Shown here: piece by piece, positions 1-8,288 of the stretch
Layout: every line of letters starts with the position of its first letter
Numbering within the stretch: position 1 is the stretch's first letter
NCBI RefSeq assembly: GCF_025751585.1
Contig: NZ_JAOWKX010000013.1
Coordinates: forward strand, 1-45,401
Source: Fluctibacter corallii
GTDB lineage: Bacteria > Pseudomonadota > Gammaproteobacteria > Enterobacterales > Alteromonadaceae
Direction: 5' to 3'
DNA: 45,401 nucleotides
The notes under the pieces: generated by a model
Database searches by the model: none
What the model saw: only the letters and a program-made list of their open reading frames with translations
Told to the model about the DNA's origin: nothing
Program-made: the position numbers and the translations under genes

Positions 1-232
1 CCCTCAACACCAAGTGAGTATGATTACTCATTACGGCATAAGCACAAACATCAATACAAAACACCTGAGCGAGGAACAATAGACGCTTCTCTACCCAGCC
101 CCTGCGATGCTCAAAGCTTTTGCCCGTGAGTGCATCTTTACCGCACAAATACGCCCTACGTACACAACGAGAAACGCAATGGTAATATGGGGTTTGAGAC
201 AGACTAATTTGCTTAGAGCGTGGTGTTGGCAT
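1..232 (-). CDS. REP-associated tyrosine transposase (RAYT, Y1_Tnp/IS200-like), 3' part cut by window edge
   Basis: The reverse strand from an ATG at 230-232 reads 77 codons without a stop and runs off the left edge. The translation starts [20 protein letters not shown] and continues through [20 protein letters not shown] and [14 protein letters not shown]. This is the typical N-terminus of the long RAYT subfamily. The HUH motif is His71-Thr-His73; the catalytic tyrosine would lie beyond the edge. A near-perfect Shine-Dalgarno sequence (AAGGAGGT, 237-244) sits 4-5 nt before the ATG, so the start is well supported. RAYTs are single-strand transposases, often domesticated, linked to short dispersed repeats. 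A copy of the word TGGGTGTCT lies at 310-318, about 80 bp upstream. Whether the gene is complete cannot be judged here. Confidence 0.88.
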   Translation of the reverse strand, partial: MPTPRSKQISLSQTPYYHCVSRCVRRAYLCGKDALTGKSFEHRRGWVEKRLLFLAQVFCIDVCAYAVMSNHTHLVLR

Positions 233-309
233 TGTGACCTCCTTATCAACAATTGCCTCTACTGTAACGTATTTTTGTGCTTAGTATGGTCCAGTTTACC
301 TGCTTACTA

Positions 310-318
310 TGGGTGTCT
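310..318 (+). repeat. TGGGTGTCT word upstream of the RAYT
   Basis: An intergenic copy of the over-represented word, in the 142-bp gap between the RAYT start and the end of ubiG. No clear hairpin or other gene was seen in this gap. Confidence 0.7.
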
Positions 319-374
319 TTACCGCAATAATTAATGCTTAAGATTTGTCATCTAACGACGGTTACAAAACCAAT

Positions 375-1124
375 TTAAGATTGTTTGCGCCATACCGACA
401 TGTAATTAACAGCGAGAGATGACGTAAAACGCCATTTGCCTGATAGAGGATTCAACGCAAATCCTTGACTTTCCATTAAGTCCATTCCCCGAGAAGCGAC
501 CCATCCACTTAACTCTTCAGGTGTGACAAAGGCACGCCAATCGTGAGTTCCAATTGGAAGGTATCTAAGCAGATATTCCGCACCCAAAATAGCAACAAGA
601 TAAGATTTAATTGTACGATTTAGCGTTGCCATAATTAGCAAGCCTCCAGGTTTCACTAGCTGGCATGCCTCACTCGTTAATTGCTGCTGATCTGGCACAT
701 GTTCAATCACTTCTGCGTTGACAACAATATCGAATTGGGTGTCTTCTTCTACAAACTGTGAGGCCAATCGATGCTCGTATCGAATGTTCAATCCAGACAT
801 AATTGCATGCCGCCTTGCCACTTCAATACTCATCGCACTTGCATCGATTCCCGTTACTTCAGCACCACTTTTGGCAAACGGTTCACAAATTAACCCTCCA
901 CCGCATCCAATATCTAACACAGATAATCCACTTACGCCGTCTCCAAAACCTCTAATACGTTTGATGGCATCAAACATAAAATCAGTTCTAGCTTGGTTAA
1001 AGGCTAAAGCAGTTTTAAATTTTCCATTCGGATCCCACCACTGCTCAGCAAGAAAATCAAATTTTGATACTTCCTCTGGTGAAACATTCGAAGGAAGAGG
1101 TTGCTTAACGCTTTTATCTAACAT
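375..1124 (-). CDS. ubiG: Ubiquinone biosynthesis O-methyltransferase UbiG
   Basis: SAM-dependent methyltransferase that performs both O-methylation steps of ubiquinone synthesis. The 249 residues match the family's usual length of about 240. The N-terminus carries the UbiG signature around FDFLAEQWWDPNGKFKTAL. The SAM-binding glycine motif VLDIGCGGGLICEP is at about residues 69-82, followed by EVTGIDAS (acidic ribose-binding loop) and NAEVIEHV. The C-terminal segment with THDWRAFVTPEEL is also typical. It is transcribed away from the DUF2237 gene. The coding strand carries one AGACACCCA word, read as DTQ (737-744 on +). Confidence 0.95.
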   Translation of the reverse strand: MLDKSVKQPLPSNVSPEEVSKFDFLAEQWWDPNGKFKTALAFNQARTDFMFDAIKRIRGFGDGVSGLSVLDIGCGGGLICEPFAKSGAEVTGIDASAMSIEVARRHAIMSGLNIRYEHRLASQFVEEDTQFDIVVNAEVIEHVPDQQQLTSEACQLVKPGGLLIMATLNRTIKSYLVAILGAEYLLRYLPIGTHDWRAFVTPEELSGWVASRGMDLMESQGFALNPLSGKWRFTSSLAVNYMSVWRKQS

Positions 1125-1150
1125 GCCTTTTTATGATGACCTTAAAACTA

Positions 1151-1159
1151 TGGGTGTCT
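1151..1159 (+). repeat. TGGGTGTCT word between ubiG and the DUF2237 gene
   Basis: Intergenic copy of the over-represented word, in the 90-bp divergent promoter region between ubiG (minus) and the DUF2237 gene (plus). Confidence 0.7.
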
Positions 1160-1214
1160 AAACTTAATTAATATACGCAATGTGCAAAGAAAAAGACTAC
1201 CTAAGGAAACCAAT

Positions 1215-1610
1215 ATGGCTAACCAAAGTAATGTATTGGGCTCACCGTTAATGCTCTGTTGTGGTAATGGGGGTTTTACACGTGAGGGGTTTTGTTACGT
1301 TACACTAGAAGATACTGGTAATCACAGTGTTTGTGCCGTGATGACTGACGAATTTCTTCAATTTTCAATGAATAGAGGGAACGATCTTTCTACGCCTCGG
1401 CCCGAGTTTGCTTTCCCTGGGCTACAAAAAGGTGACAAGTGGTGTTTGTGCGCTGCTCGTTGGGAAGAAGCCCGTAAAGCAGGCGTTGCACCTCAAGTCA
1501 TTCTAACCGCAACAAATAAGGCATGTTTATCGATAGTAGATTTAAATCACCTTATAGAGCATGCGATAGACAAACCTCAACAAGACACCCACTCCAAAAG
1601 TGGCGGATAA
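1215..1610 (+). CDS. DUF2237 family protein
   Basis: 131-residue protein of the small, Cys-containing DUF2237 family, which has no established function. Family-like stretches are NVLGSPLMLC, GFTREGFCYV, GNHSVCAVMTDEFL, FPGLQKGDKWCLCAARW and APQVILTATN near the C-terminus. The open frame extends upstream to 1182, but ATG 1215 is preferred because AAGGAAA (1203-1209) lies just before it and the family begins here (MANQSNVLG). It is convergent with the DUF4112 gene, with 5 bp between the stop codons. The poorly conserved tail QQDTHSKSGG contains a minus-strand copy of the TGGGTGTCT word. Confidence 0.85.
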   Translation: MANQSNVLGSPLMLCCGNGGFTREGFCYVTLEDTGNHSVCAVMTDEFLQFSMNRGNDLSTPRPEFAFPGLQKGDKWCLCAARWEEARKAGVAPQVILTATNKACLSIVDLNHLIEHAIDKPQQDTHSKSGG

Positions 1611-1615
1611 AAAAC

Positions 1616-2032
1616 CTACTCCTTTGGCAAGCTCTTTTCCCATTCTTCAAGCGCAGCCTGCGTGTTGCCGTGGATGTCTTGACGATGCTGACTCAACCAC
1701 CACTGTTCCATCATCCTCACATTCGCTTTATTCGCTTTGAAGAAGATATCTGCGATATCTCCGAAAAAAGGAATAAAGCCCAGTGCAAAGTCGATAACAC
1801 AATTTCTTACCATCGCCGTAATTCTGTTATTGGGGACACCCAACGTTTTAGCTAATCTAATGATTCTAAAAGAAATCAAAAGCGTGATAGCGTCCCCGAG
1901 AACAGGAATTAATCCAAGTAAAAAATCAAGCCCCACTCGAATACCCAAAAATGGGATTCGAATCGCCGTATCTAACATGTTAGCCAGATCTTGAGCCTCT
2001 CTCAACGGAGGTGGAAAATGGGGCATATTCAT
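1616..2032 (-). CDS. DUF4112 domain-containing membrane protein
   Basis: 138 residues. The core carries the DUF4112 pattern: LDTAIRIPFLGIRVGLD, then a hydrophobic segment LLGLIPVLGDAITLLISF and a second one DFALGFIPFFGDIADIFF. Both hydrophobic segments contain the family's P-x-x-GD motif. It is probably a small inner-membrane protein of unknown role. It starts 6 bp after the hemH stop, so it is probably the distal gene of a hemH operon. One GGGTGTCC word (1834-1841, minus) is read here in the sense direction within KTLGVPNN. Confidence 0.85.
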   Translation of the reverse strand: MNMPHFPPPLREAQDLANMLDTAIRIPFLGIRVGLDFLLGLIPVLGDAITLLISFRIIRLAKTLGVPNNRITAMVRNCVIDFALGFIPFFGDIADIFFKANKANVRMMEQWWLSQHRQDIHGNTQAALEEWEKSLPKE

Positions 2033-2038
2033 TGGTGG

Positions 2039-3103
2039 TTATCCTTTTGCTCTGGCTTCTCGATCAGTGTTGTCCAACACCGCATTCCAACCATATAAGT
2101 TGCGTTCAATAATAGCGTATAACGCATCAATATGTTTAGGATCGCTATTTAGTGCCTCAATATACTCATAGCGTTTACCACCAGCTTCCATGAAATAGTC
2201 ACGGTTTTCAACGCCAATTTCCTCAATGGTTTCTAAACAGTCAGCAGAAAAGCCGGGGCAGACTACTTGCACAGACTCAACTCCTTGCGACGGTAAGCTT
2301 TTCAGCGTTTCATCTGTATAGGGTGTTAACCATTCTTCTCTACCAAAGCGTGACTGAAACGTAGTCATATATTGTGCTTTATTGAGCCCAAGTTTCTCAG
2401 CAACTAAGCGAGACGTTTTATGACACTCGCAATGGTAGGGATCGCCATTCGTTAGGTATCGTTTAGGAATGCCATGATAAGAAAGGAGTAGCTTGTCTGC
2501 AGTACCATGCTCGCTCCAGTGTTCACGAATTTTATCTGCTACAGCCTGAATATATTCATCCTCGTCGTGATAATGAGTGATAAAACGTAATTCAGGGAGC
2601 CACCTTCTTTTTGTAAAATCATCAGCAAGTGCATCAAAGGTAGAAGCGGTCGTCGAGGCACAGTATTGAGGATAAAGCGGCAGAACCAGCAGTTTACGCA
2701 CGCCCTGTTGTAGCATTGCATCAACTACCTCTGAAACAGACGGGCTACCGTAACGCATAGCGAAATCCACCACTACCCCTTCACCTAGTTGTGTTTTACA
2801 TTTTTGTTGTAGCGCTTCTGCTTGCTTTTGAGTATGGAGAAGCAAAGGCGAGCCCTCATCGGTCCATACTGTTGAGTATGCATGAGCACTGCGTTTGGGA
2901 CGAAAGCGCAATATAACCAAATTAAGTACAAGCCACCAAATCACTTTGGGTACTTCCACCACTCTAGGATCTGATAAAAACTGCTTTAGATAAGGTCGCA
3001 GTGCTTTTGTTGTAGGGGCTTCTGGTGTGCCTAGGTTAGTAATTAACACACCAACTTTGTCAGCTTGTTTATGTGAAAAAGAGGGACTTCCTCTGTACTT
3101 CAT
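2039..3103 (-). CDS. hemH: Ferrochelatase HemH
   Basis: Inserts ferrous iron into protoporphyrin IX, the last step of protoheme synthesis. At 354 residues it has the normal bacterial length. Visible landmarks are VGVLITNLGTPEAPT near the N-terminus, AMRYGSPS, LPLYPQYCASTTAS and the catalytic-histidine motif LLSYHGIPKRY. The conserved TTFQSRFGREEWLTPYT and VVCPGFSADCLETIEEI, with the metal-site glutamate, follow. It is followed closely by the DUF4112 gene. hemE lies about 20 kb away on the same strand. Confidence 0.97.
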   Translation of the reverse strand: MKYRGSPSFSHKQADKVGVLITNLGTPEAPTTKALRPYLKQFLSDPRVVEVPKVIWWLVLNLVILRFRPKRSAHAYSTVWTDEGSPLLLHTQKQAEALQQKCKTQLGEGVVVDFAMRYGSPSVSEVVDAMLQQGVRKLLVLPLYPQYCASTTASTFDALADDFTKRRWLPELRFITHYHDEDEYIQAVADKIREHWSEHGTADKLLLSYHGIPKRYLTNGDPYHCECHKTSRLVAEKLGLNKAQYMTTFQSRFGREEWLTPYTDETLKSLPSQGVESVQVVCPGFSADCLETIEEIGVENRDYFMEAGGKRYEYIEALNSDPKHIDALYAIIERNLYGWNAVLDNTDREARAKG

Positions 3104-3154
3104 GATTTTTCCCGCTAAATCCTGCTTCTACGATAAAAACTTAGAAAAGGTTCT

Positions 3155-3178
3155 AAAAAAGGCGGCACTAGCCGCCTA
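3155..3178 (-). terminator. Rho-independent terminator of the AbgT-type transporter gene
   Basis: On the minus strand a 7-bp stem AGGCGGC/GCCGCCT with a 4-nt loop (3161-3178) is followed by six T. It starts 7 bp past the transporter stop codon. Confidence 0.85.
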
Positions 3179-3185
3179 TGAACAA

Positions 3186-4781
3186 TTATTGAACGAAATA
3201 GGTTGCAGCCCCAGGACCAACTGGCATACCGAGTAGGAACACCCACACATAAAACAGTACAGTCCATCCAGCCACAAAGACCATGCTGTATGGGAGCATA
3301 AGAGCAATCAGCGTCCCCATCCCCAAGTCTTTTTGATAACGCGCGGCTACTGCGAGAATTAAGCCAAAGTAGCTCATCATTGGTGAAATAACGTTAGTGA
3401 CTGAATCACCAATTCTGTATGCGGCCTGAATGACTTCTGGAGCAAAACCGATCAACATTAACATAGGAACGAAAATAGGTGCTGTCACCGCCCATTGCGC
3501 AGACGCACTTCCTAAAGATAAGTTCACGATACCACACATGATGATAAACAAGATAAACACTTCAGGACCATCAAGTCCCAAGGTTTGTAACAAGGTTGCA
3601 CCCTTTACCGCTAATACTGTGCCTAAGTTTGTCCATTTAAAAAAGGCAACAAATTGGGCAGCAAAAAATACAAGCGTAATGTACAGCCCCATCGTTCCCA
3701 TACTTTTCGACATCGCGTTAATGACGTCTTTGTCGTTTTTCATCGTTCCCGCAAATTTGCCATATACAAACCCTGGAATCGCGAATGTGATGAATATAAA
3801 CGCAACAATACCTTTTAAGAAGGGAGAGCCTGCCACCGCGCCAGTTTCTGGGTGTCTCAATATTCCATTTTCAGGAACAATGGTAAGCGCAAGTACCCCA
3901 ACAACAGCCAAAAACGCCAAACCCGCCATACGCATCGCTTTCTTTTCTTGCTTCGTTGGGGGATGCATGTCTTGTTTTTGAAGATCATCGGCAGCACCAC
4001 TTTCGTCATAGCTACCCAAGCGCGGCTCTACAATTTTCTCCGTAACAAATGCGCCCATGATGGCAACTGCAAACGTACTAAGGAACATAAAATACCAGTT
4101 GACTTCAGGCCCTACTGTGTAGTCTGGTGCAATCATATGCGCTGCAGATTCGGTAATACCCGATAGCAGTGGATCTACCGTTCCCAGCAGTAAGTTAGCA
4201 CTATAACCGCCGGATACACCAGCGAATGCGGCTGCTAAACCTGCAAGTGGGTGTCTACCCAACGAATGGAAAATCATTGCAGCAAGTGGAATCAATACCA
4301 CATAACCAAGTTCTGACGCCGTATTAGACAAAATACCTGCGAATACAACCGTTACTGTCACCATTCGCTTAGATGCATTCATCACCAAAGAGCGCATAAT
4401 CGTCTGCAAAAGGCCAGAATGTTCTGCGATAGATACTCCCAACAATGCCACCAATACGGTTCCTAAAGGCGCGAAACCAGTAAAATTAGTCACTAATCCC
4501 GTAACGATTCTTTGAAGCCCTTCAGCACTCATTAGTGAAATGACTTCAATCATTCCATCGGGATCACGCCCCTTTGCTCCTATAGGACGCGGGTCAGCAA
4601 CCGCAACATCAAAGTAGCCAAGGATGCCACTAATGATAACGATAGTGAACGCTAAAATTGCGAACAACGTGATTGGGTGGGGAAGTAAGTTTCCCAGCCA
4701 CTCAACGGTAGCAAGAAAGCGAGAAAACCATCCCCCTTTTGGCTCTACCGATGTTTGCTTTTCAGTTTCTTCCACTAACAA
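3186..4781 (-). CDS. AbgT-family transporter (aminobenzoyl-glutamate / sulfonamide-efflux type)
   Basis: 531-residue polytopic inner-membrane protein. The sequence after a short cytoplasmic N-terminus, FLATVEWLGNLLPHPITLFA, is the AbgT family hallmark. Later family motifs are FAPLGTVLVALLGVSIAEHSG, SGGYSANLLLGTVDPLLSGI (re-entrant hairpin region), and NLSLGSASAQWAVTAPIFVPM with YRIGDSVTNVISPMMSYF in the C-terminal half. The start is probably the TTG at 4779-4781, because AGAGG lies 7 nt upstream and no in-frame ATG is near. AbgT proteins have been described both as p-aminobenzoyl-glutamate importers and as antimetabolite exporters; the sequence does not settle which. It is transcribed alone, with its own terminator. 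Confidence 0.92.
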   Translation of the reverse strand: MLVEETEKQTSVEPKGGWFSRFLATVEWLGNLLPHPITLFAILAFTIVIISGILGYFDVAVADPRPIGAKGRDPDGMIEVISLMSAEGLQRIVTGLVTNFTGFAPLGTVLVALLGVSIAEHSGLLQTIMRSLVMNASKRMVTVTVVFAGILSNTASELGYVVLIPLAAMIFHSLGRHPLAGLAAAFAGVSGGYSANLLLGTVDPLLSGITESAAHMIAPDYTVGPEVNWYFMFLSTFAVAIMGAFVTEKIVEPRLGSYDESGAADDLQKQDMHPPTKQEKKAMRMAGLAFLAVVGVLALTIVPENGILRHPETGAVAGSPFLKGIVAFIFITFAIPGFVYGKFAGTMKNDKDVINAMSKSMGTMGLYITLVFFAAQFVAFFKWTNLGTVLAVKGATLLQTLGLDGPEVFILFIIMCGIVNLSLGSASAQWAVTAPIFVPMLMLIGFAPEVIQAAYRIGDSVTNVISPMMSYFGLILAVAARYQKDLGMGTLIALMLPYSMVFVAGWTVLFYVWVFLLGMPVGPGAATYFVQ

Positions 4782-4908
4782 ATCGAAACCTCTGTCGTAG
4801 TATATGAAAAATTTTGAGGCGCTATACTACCCGATTTCCTGCATGAAAGGGAGGCTATTCATGGCTAGTCATACCAATATGAACGTAATAATTAATTGAA
4901 AATCGCGA

Positions 4909-5955
4909 CTAAATAACCAATTCTCTTTGTTGAGGAATGCCCATTGAAAGCAAAAACGGAGAGGTTTTCTGTTTGGATATAAAGTCAGCTTTACTCGCCA
5001 TCCCCTGCCATTGAAACTTAACCAAGCTCTGACCAATCGCTCCGCCTAATGTTGTACCTGGCCCGGTCACGATAATTTTTTCAGGTGCAAATTCTTTGAT
5101 GGCGACCTCAATGGCTTTGGTAAAGTTATAAGTCTCACGAACTTGGGTGTCTAATGTGTATTTCCACAATGCATGGCTATCGGCGCTATGCGGTTGCCAT
5201 ATATGTCCTTCACCATCAATCAGTGGGACATCAGGGGCGTTAAAGATGGATGCTTCCATTTCCTTCATTGCCTGTTCAGACACTGAACTTAGCAGAGGCG
5301 TATGAAAAGCTGCATGGTTGAACAGTTGCATCGGATAGGTATTATCAATCATAGGCAATCTGCTGTGCGCGAATTTCAGTCCAGCTTGACTTCCCCCAAG
5401 TACAGCATAACCACCTAAATTAATTGACCAATAAAGTCGAATATCACTTTCCTGTTTGGATGCATCTTCAATCAAATCGTTGATTAACATAATGCGATTA
5501 GGATCTGCCTGCCAATTCTCATCTACGATGGGATAAATCAACTGGCCACCCACAACACCACCTTTCATCATTGAACCCATGGTGTTAATAAGGCGAGCGG
5601 CATTATCTGTATTCAATGCATTTGCAACGGCAAGCGCAATATACCATCCCATAGAATTGCCCGTTACCGCAACAATGTCGTATTTATCCCGATTAATATC
5701 AGCGAAGTCACATGCTGCGCAGGCGTAAATTAGTGAAGACGCATTCTCACCCGCCGTATGCTTAGCCAAACTAAACTTTTCTGCACGATCTAGCTCAGCA
5801 ATGAGTGGCTGTCCATTAATTTTCCTTTGTACATCAATCCGCTCGATAAACGCGGATTTGTCAGAGTGAAATCTGGCCAAATACCCCAATTCAGACTTAT
5901 TGTAAGTGCCACGTCCGGGGCAAACGACCACGGCAGTTTGTTTGTTATTTGTCAT
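4909..5955 (-). CDS. FabD-like acyltransferase, divergent (annotated in relatives as ACP S-malonyltransferase)
   Basis: 348 residues with the acyltransferase fold of FabD. The nucleophile elbow is GNS(101)MGWYIALAVANAL, compared with GHSLGEYSAL in FabD. The catalytic-His segment AAFH(218)TPLLSSV and a C-terminal VTGPGTTLGG are also present. Two key features differ. The N-terminal PGQGSQ loop is PGRGTY. The arginine that binds the malonyl carboxylate in FabD (R117 in E. coli, in VEMRGKFM) aligns with Met126 in INTMGSMM. The protein therefore probably does not use malonyl-CoA. It starts 3 bp after the stop of the fused E1 gene, so the two are translationally close partners. The real substrate is unknown. 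Confidence 0.75.
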   Translation of the reverse strand: MTNNKQTAVVVCPGRGTYNKSELGYLARFHSDKSAFIERIDVQRKINGQPLIAELDRAEKFSLAKHTAGENASSLIYACAACDFADINRDKYDIVAVTGNSMGWYIALAVANALNTDNAARLINTMGSMMKGGVVGGQLIYPIVDENWQADPNRIMLINDLIEDASKQESDIRLYWSINLGGYAVLGGSQAGLKFAHSRLPMIDNTYPMQLFNHAAFHTPLLSSVSEQAMKEMEASIFNAPDVPLIDGEGHIWQPHSADSHALWKYTLDTQVRETYNFTKAIEVAIKEFAPEKIIVTGPGTTLGGAIGQSLVKFQWQGMASKADFISKQKTSPFLLSMGIPQQRELVI

Positions 5956-5958
5956 TTC

Positions 5959-8196
5959 TCATACCACAGACTTTAAATTCGATTCTCTTTTAACCATAGA
6001 CATCACGCGCTGAACGATTTCATCAGTTTTCGGTAGCACCTCAAAACTCGCAGAACCAAGAGGTATAAAGCAATCATCAGCGGTAATCCGCTGAATATTG
6101 GGCTGCGTTTTAGTCACTGTATTTTCGATTAACACCGTAACAATCGCCTCACTGATAGAAGCAGTTTTGCGGCATTCATCCACAATAAGTACCTGTTTGA
6201 AGCCTTTTGTTTCAGTTATTATTCCATCTTCATTGAGGGGCGCTAACCAACGTAAATCTACGACTTTTACGTTGATACCCTGCTGTTGCAATTTGTGCTG
6301 CGCTTGACGGCTCAGATACACGCCATTGCCGTAAGTTACAATGCATACATCCTTTCCACTGCCATGAACACCTAATTCACCTAGCATCATGGGTGTCTCT
6401 TCAGAAGGTGGCACATAGTCAAACGCCCAAAGATTATCACCTTCATCGTGCAGATCTTTTTTCATGTAAAGAGCAATAGGTTCGATGAATATAACTACTC
6501 GTTGCTCTTCTTTTGCTAAACGAATACAACGTCTCAACATTGCTACTGCGTCTGCGCCGTTTGATGGACAGGCAATAATTACCCCTGGAATATCTCTGAA
6601 TACCGCGAAAGAATTATCATTGTGGAAGTGACCACCAAATCCTTTTTGATAGGCGAGCCCAGCGATACGAATAACCATGGGATTAGTGAATTGGCCGTTT
6701 GAAAAGAAAGGCAATGTCGCTGCTTCACCACGAATTTGATCTTCCGCGTTATGAACATAAGCTAAAAATTGAATTTCAGGTATAGGTAAGAAGCCATTAT
6801 GAGCAAGCCCAATCGCCAGCCCTAAAATTGACTGTTCATCCAGTAAGGTATTAATAACTCGGTTTGGGCCAAATCTATCAAATAACTTCGTAGTAACATT
6901 GTATACGCCCCCTTTTTTACCTACGTCTTCACCAAACAAAACAATGCTATCGCTTTTCGCCATTTCGTCTATCAGTGCCCAGTTAATAAGCTTCGCCATA
7001 TGCTGCTTTTTACTGAGATTATGAGCATCATGAGCGAATAACGTTTTTCTACGTTGCTCTGAAACGACTTCCTGATTGATTTGGTTTGACTTATTGGGAA
7101 CAATTGAGCGCTTTACTGCTTCAGCCGAGCGTAATCTAGGTCGACCTGATGCCTCACGACTAATTCTGGCGATACGCGCTTCAATACTACGATATAAGTC
7201 GATAATCTCGACCTGAGACAACGCGTTAGCTTCAAGTATCAATCTTGCACCGTGCAACAAAGGATCTTGCGCTTCAGCTTCCAAAATTCGCTTTTCACTT
7301 CGATACACAAATTCTGCATCCGATCCCGCATGGCCAAGTAGCCGGACGGTTCGCATATGCAAGAAAACTGGCTTACGCCTTTTTCTGGCAATATGAGCCG
7401 CTAATCTGGTTTTTTGGTAGGTGTCATACAAATTCAGCCCATCACATTGAATGTACTCGAGCCCCGGACGATGGCGAAAGTTAGATTCTATCCACCCTTC
7501 AGGGGTTGATGTGGAGATACCTATGCCATTATCTTCACACAGAAAAACAATAGGCAGAGGAACAGACTGGTACGCTGCCCATGCCGCCGCATTTATCGCT
7601 CCCTGAGCAGTTGAGTGATTAGCAGACGCGTCACCAAAATTACACAGAACAATACCATCTTTTGGCAGTAATGCCTCTGTCTCTAGCTTTTTTGAGAGTG
7701 TGATTGAAAAGGCGGTCCCTACGGCCTTGGGTAAGTGTGAGGCTATTGTACTGGTTTGAGGAGGGATAAATAACGATTTACTACCAAGTACTTTATGCCG
7801 TCCTCCCGAGCATGGATCGTCAGAAGAAGCGGCAAAACTGAGTAGCATATCGTATAAGGGAGTCTGCCCCTCAACCTGCTTACTGCGCTGGACAACAAAG
7901 GCGCCGCTGCGATAGTGCAAAAATGCCATGTCCGTCGACCTAAGGGCTTTGGCTACGGCAGCGTTGCCCTCATGTCCAGCACTACCAATCGTGTAGAAAC
8001 TATTACCTTCTTTTTGCATAAGCCGAGAGCGCAAATCCAGATGACGACTCATAATTTGCGACTCAAATAGATCAATCAAATCGGTCTTGGTTAACTCACT
8101 CTCTGCCAAAGAAAGAGAGATATCTGAACGAGGTAATATGGCGTGAGTGACTGCATCAATAAATTGTTGATTCAGCTTGGCATTTCGATCTTGCAT
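5959..8196 (-). CDS. 2-oxoacid dehydrogenase E1, alpha and beta subunits fused
   Basis: 745 residues. The N-terminal half is an E1-alpha domain: GHEGNAAVAKAL, then the thiamine-diphosphate motif GDA(188-190)SANHS...EDNGIGIS with Asn223. The C-terminal half, from about residue 400, is an E1-beta transketolase-like domain: VLFGEDVGKKGGVYNVT, NTLLDEQSILGLAIGLA, EIQFLAYVHNAEDQI, then VKVVDLRWLAPLNED. Such enzymes decarboxylate pyruvate or branched-chain 2-oxoacids and normally pass the acyl group to a lipoyl E2. No E2 or E3 gene is in this window. AGGAGT lies 5 nt before the ATG. It forms an operon with the FabD-like gene downstream, and gcdH lies 92 bp upstream on the same strand. Confidence 0.88.
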   Translation of the reverse strand: MQDRNAKLNQQFIDAVTHAILPRSDISLSLAESELTKTDLIDLFESQIMSRHLDLRSRLMQKEGNSFYTIGSAGHEGNAAVAKALRSTDMAFLHYRSGAFVVQRSKQVEGQTPLYDMLLSFAASSDDPCSGGRHKVLGSKSLFIPPQTSTIASHLPKAVGTAFSITLSKKLETEALLPKDGIVLCNFGDASANHSTAQGAINAAAWAAYQSVPLPIVFLCEDNGIGISTSTPEGWIESNFRHRPGLEYIQCDGLNLYDTYQKTRLAAHIARKRRKPVFLHMRTVRLLGHAGSDAEFVYRSEKRILEAEAQDPLLHGARLILEANALSQVEIIDLYRSIEARIARISREASGRPRLRSAEAVKRSIVPNKSNQINQEVVSEQRRKTLFAHDAHNLSKKQHMAKLINWALIDEMAKSDSIVLFGEDVGKKGGVYNVTTKLFDRFGPNRVINTLLDEQSILGLAIGLAHNGFLPIPEIQFLAYVHNAEDQIRGEAATLPFFSNGQFTNPMVIRIAGLAYQKGFGGHFHNDNSFAVFRDIPGVIIACPSNGADAVAMLRRCIRLAKEEQRVVIFIEPIALYMKKDLHDEGDNLWAFDYVPPSEETPMMLGELGVHGSGKDVCIVTYGNGVYLSRQAQHKLQQQGINVKVVDLRWLAPLNEDGIITETKGFKQVLIVDECRKTASISEAIVTVLIENTVTKTQPNIQRITADDCFIPLGSASFEVLPKTDEIVQRVMSMVKRESNLKSVV

Positions 8197-8288
8197 GCGT
8201 ACTCCTGAGACATAAGATGCTAAAGGAGAGGCTCAAATCTAAGCAAGGCACACGCGCAGGGGATGAAGCGCGTATGCCATTCGCTCTA

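Noticed and set aside
107..334. 75-codon frame on + strand
   Set aside because: It lies opposite the clear RAYT start and its Shine-Dalgarno sequence; its sequence has no family resemblance and is Cys/Trp-rich shadow coding.
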